Shown here: in pieces, positions 20,169-22,429 of the stretch
Layout of the letters: every line of letters starts with the position of its first letter
Numbering within the stretch: the stretch's first letter is position 1
DNA from: Lentzea aerocolonigenes
Lineage (GTDB): Bacteria > Actinomycetota > Actinomycetes > Mycobacteriales > Pseudonocardiaceae
Reading direction: 5' to 3'
Assembly (NCBI RefSeq): GCF_000955955.1
Contig: NZ_JYJG01000098.1
Coordinates: 1-22,429 of the forward strand
DNA length: 22,429 nucleotides
Position numbers and translations under genes: made by a program
Notes under the pieces: model-generated
Told to the model about the DNA's origin: nothing
What the model saw: the letters and a program-made list of their open reading frames with translations, nothing else
Database searches by the model: none

Positions 20169-22376
20169 GTGAGCCATCTCCAGAAGTCCGACGCCGGCGA
20201 TCACACCCCGCACGGCCCACCGCTGATCTTGAAGCACGACCTGCCCGCGAGCTTCGTGCTGTTCCTCATCTCGATCCCGTTGTCGCTCGGCATCGCGCAC
20301 GCCACGGGCGCGCCGCTGATGGCCGGGATCATCTCCGCGGTCGTCGGCGGCGTGGTCGTCGGCGCGATCAGCGGAGCACCGTTGCAGATCAGCGGGCCCG
20401 GCACCGGGCTCGTGGTGATCGTCGCGTCGCTGGTGGCGCAGTTCGGCTGGGCGGCGACGGCGGCGATCACGCTGGCCGCCGGGGTGCTGCAGCTGGCGTT
20501 GGGGCTCACCGGCATCAGCCGCCTGGTGATGTCGCTGTCACCCGCCGTGGTGCACGGAATGCTGGCCGGTATCGGTATTTCCATCGCGGCGGGACAGCTC
20601 GTGGTGGTGCTGGGCGGTACGGCGTTGTCGTCCGTGCCGGAGAACCTCGCGCAGCTGCCGGGAGAACTGGCTTCGTCCAACCTCGGGTCCGTTGTGGCCG
20701 GTGCGGTCGCGATCGCGGCTTTGCTGCTGTGGCCCCGGGTTCCGCGGGCCTCGCTGATCCCCGCGCCGTTGGTGGCGGTCGGTGCGGCCACGCTGCTGGC
20801 GTTCGTGCTGAAGCTCGACGTCGCGCGGGTCGACCTGCCGGACAGCCACGCGCTGGTGTTCCCGGAGATGCCGCGGGGCAGCGTCGGAGCGGTGGTCACG
20901 GCCATCGTCACGGTGGCGCTGGTGGCGAGCATGGAGTCGTTGCTGTCGGCGGTCGCGACCGATCGGCTGCACGACGGGCCGCGTGCCCGGCTGGACAAGG
21001 AGCTCATCGCGCAGGGCACCGGCAACGTGCTCGCGGGCGCGTTGGGCGGGCTGCCGATCAGCGGCGGGCTCGCGCGCAGCTCCACGAACGTCGCGGCGGG
21101 CGCGAAAACCCGCTACAGCGCCATTCTGCAGGGCGTGTGGATCGGCGTGGCGGTGCTGGCGTTCCCGAGCGTGCTCGAAATGATCCCGTTGGCAGCACTG
21201 GCGGGTGTGCTGTTCGTCGTCGGGTTGAAGCTCGTTTCCGTTGATCGCATGCGAACGTTGTTGAAGCACCGCGAGTTCCTGGTGTACGCGGCGACCGCAT
21301 TGGGCGTCGTCCTCTTCGGACTGCTCGAAGGCGTGGTCGTCGGCTTGGCCATTGCGTTGCTGCGCGCGTTGTACCGGTTGACGCACTGCTCGGTGCGGGT
21401 CGAGGGCAACCGCGTGTGCGTGCGCGGATCGTTGGTGTTCCTGGGAGTCGGGCGGCTCGTGCGCGAGCTGCGGCGGCTGCCGGCCGGCCAGCACGTGGTG
21501 CTGGAGCTGCACGTCGACTACCTGGACCACGCGTCGTACGAGGCGATCAACGACTGGCGCGAGGGCTACGAACGGCTCGGCGGCCGGGTGGACGTCGACG
21601 AGGTGCACGACACCTGGTACGACCGCGCCGACCAGGGAAAACCGGGGCGGCGCAAGACGTTGCCCGGTCCGCTGCCGCGCTGGTTCGCGCCGTGGTCGCA
21701 CTGGCAGGGCTCGCCGGTCACGCTGCCGGAGCAGCGTTCTTCTGCCGAGAGCGACCCGATGCTGCTGGGCATGCACGAGTTCGAGCGGCGGTCGGCGCCG
21801 TTGGTGCGGCCGTTCCTGCACGAGCTGGCGTTGCGCGGGCAGTCACCGCAGCAGCTGTTCATCACCTGCGCGGACTCCCGCGTGGTGCCGAACCTGATCA
21901 CCACGTCCGGGCCGGGTGACCTCTTCTGCGTGCGCAACATCGGAAATCTCGTGCCGATGGCCTCGACGGAGGACAGGTCCGTCGGGGCGGCGATCGAGTT
22001 CGCCGTCGAGGTGCTGAACGTCGGCTCGATCGTCGTTTGTGGACACTCCGACTGCGGCGCGATGAAGGCGCTGGTGAGGGGTTCCACGACGCGCGGCTCG
22101 CACCTGCACTCGTGGCTGCGCAACGCCGAACCGTCACTGATCCGCTTCCACGCGCCGACCTCGCCGGGCTGCTCGGAACTTCCGGTGGCGGATCGGCTGG
22201 CGGTCGCGAACGTGGCGCAACAGCTGGACAACCTGCTCGGCTACCCGAGCGTGCGGGAGGCGATCGCGGCGGGCACGCTGACGTTGAAGGGCATGTACTT
22301 CGACATCTCGAACGCCCGCGTCTACCTGGTCGACCCGGACCGCAACGGCCTGGAACCGGTCCCCGCCCCGGCCTGA
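20169..22376 (+). CDS. SulP-family anion transporter fused to beta-carbonic anhydrase
   Basis: 735 aa. Residues about 15-400 are the SulP membrane domain with about ten helices; the opening DLPASFVLFLISIPLSLGIA and the motif QISGPGTGLVVIV are typical. Residues about 410-490 form a STAS-like cytoplasmic domain (GNRVCVRGSLVFLGVGRLVR ... LDHASYEAINDW). The last 200 residues are a beta-carbonic anhydrase: CADSR (C567, D569, R571) and GHSDCGAM (H626, C629) give the three zinc ligands and the Asp-Arg dyad, so it should be active. SulP-carbonic anhydrase fusions are known in several bacteria including mycobacteria; bicarbonate or sulfate uptake is proposed. GTG 20169 is chosen because AAAGGA lies 8 nt before it; an in-frame ATG at 20136 precedes the ribosome-binding site. 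The leader holds two tiny ORFs and a hairpin. Confidence 0.95.
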   Translation: MSHLQKSDAGDHTPHGPPLILKHDLPASFVLFLISIPLSLGIAHATGAPLMAGIISAVVGGVVVGAISGAPLQISGPGTGLVVIVASLVAQFGWAATAAITLAAGVLQLALGLTGISRLVMSLSPAVVHGMLAGIGISIAAGQLVVVLGGTALSSVPENLAQLPGELASSNLGSVVAGAVAIAALLLWPRVPRASLIPAPLVAVGAATLLAFVLKLDVARVDLPDSHALVFPEMPRGSVGAVVTAIVTVALVASMESLLSAVATDRLHDGPRARLDKELIAQGTGNVLAGALGGLPISGGLARSSTNVAAGAKTRYSAILQGVWIGVAVLAFPSVLEMIPLAALAGVLFVVGLKLVSVDRMRTLLKHREFLVYAATALGVVLFGLLEGVVVGLAIALLRALYRLTHCSVRVEGNRVCVRGSLVFLGVGRLVRELRRLPAGQHVVLELHVDYLDHASYEAINDWREGYERLGGRVDVDEVHDTWYDRADQGKPGRRKTLPGPLPRWFAPWSHWQGSPVTLPEQRSSAESDPMLLGMHEFERRSAPLVRPFLHELALRGQSPQQLFITCADSRVVPNLITTSGPGDLFCVRNIGNLVPMASTEDRSVGAAIEFAVEVLNVGSIVVCGHSDCGAMKALVRGSTTRGSHLHSWLRNAEPSLIRFHAPTSPGCSELPVADRLAVANVAQQLDNLLGYPSVREAIAAGTLTLKGMYFDISNARVYLVDPDRNGLEPVPAPA

Positions 22377-22380
22377 AACT

Positions 22381-22429
22381 GATGAAGGGAACCTTCATCC
22401 ACCTGACGTGGATGAAGGTTCCCTTCATC
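22381..22429. terminator. Perfect 22-bp inverted repeat with self-palindromic arms after SulP-CA
   Basis: Arms 22381-22402 and 22408-22429 are exact reverse complements around a CTGAC loop. Each arm contains GATGAAGG-3 nt-CCTTCATC, so each can also fold by itself. It starts 4 nt after the TGA at 22376 and runs to the window edge, so it may extend further. It serves well as a terminator; the regular design also resembles a dispersed REP-like repeat. Confidence 0.75.

Overview
The window is high-GC, densely coded DNA with many GTG starts and stop/start overlaps. It carries gene families typical of actinomycetes: an AfsR-like SARP, a large LuxR (LAL) ATPase regulator, an XRE-DUF5753/DUF397 pair, and an oligosaccharide ABC importer encoded without its own ATPase. 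The best guess is a filamentous actinobacterium, perhaps of the Pseudonocardiales; the species cannot be read from the sequence. I saw no rRNA, tRNA, CRISPR array, transposase or phage gene.

Positions 1-8486 look like a sugar-utilisation region. A LacI-family repressor (71-1096, -) is followed by an ACT-GNAT acetyltransferase (1175-2197, -) and a secreted esterase/phytase-like protein (2270-3457, +). Next comes a four-gene minus-strand operon: lipoprotein sugar-binding protein, two permeases and a GH1 beta-glucosidase (8011 down to 3537). The layout resembles the cebEFG-bglC cellobiose operons of Streptomyces. A perfect 14-bp LacI-type palindrome (8053-8066) lies over the operon promoter. A near-copy (3462-3475) sits at the far end of the operon, merged with the terminator shared with the convergent esterase gene.

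Positions 8487-17927 hold an ABC export-type pair (FtsX/MacB-like permease and LolD/MacB-like ATPase), then a LAL regulator of about 993 aa. The LAL gene may be coupled to a 51-aa small ORF through an ATGA overlap. A 943-aa SARP-NB-ARC-TPR regulator follows. All lie on the minus strand, and no biosynthetic genes accompany the two large regulators here.

Positions 17928-19868 contain a hairpin-rich intergenic region, a DUF397 gene overlapping the end of an XRE-DUF5753 regulator, a nested palindrome upstream of that regulator, and a divergent 105-aa Cys-motif protein closed by a clear terminator.

Positions 19869-22429 hold a SulP anion transporter fused to a beta-carbonic anhydrase. Its roughly 300-bp leader is the most unusual part of the window. 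It has two tiny ORFs joined by an ATGA overlap, the second ending Cys-Cys-Pro-stop. It also has five copies of a GCCGAC-type box, a C-rich tract, and a hairpin just before the ribosome-binding site. This suggests translational attenuation, possibly sensing cysteine. The gene ends in a perfect 22-bp inverted repeat whose arms are themselves palindromic.
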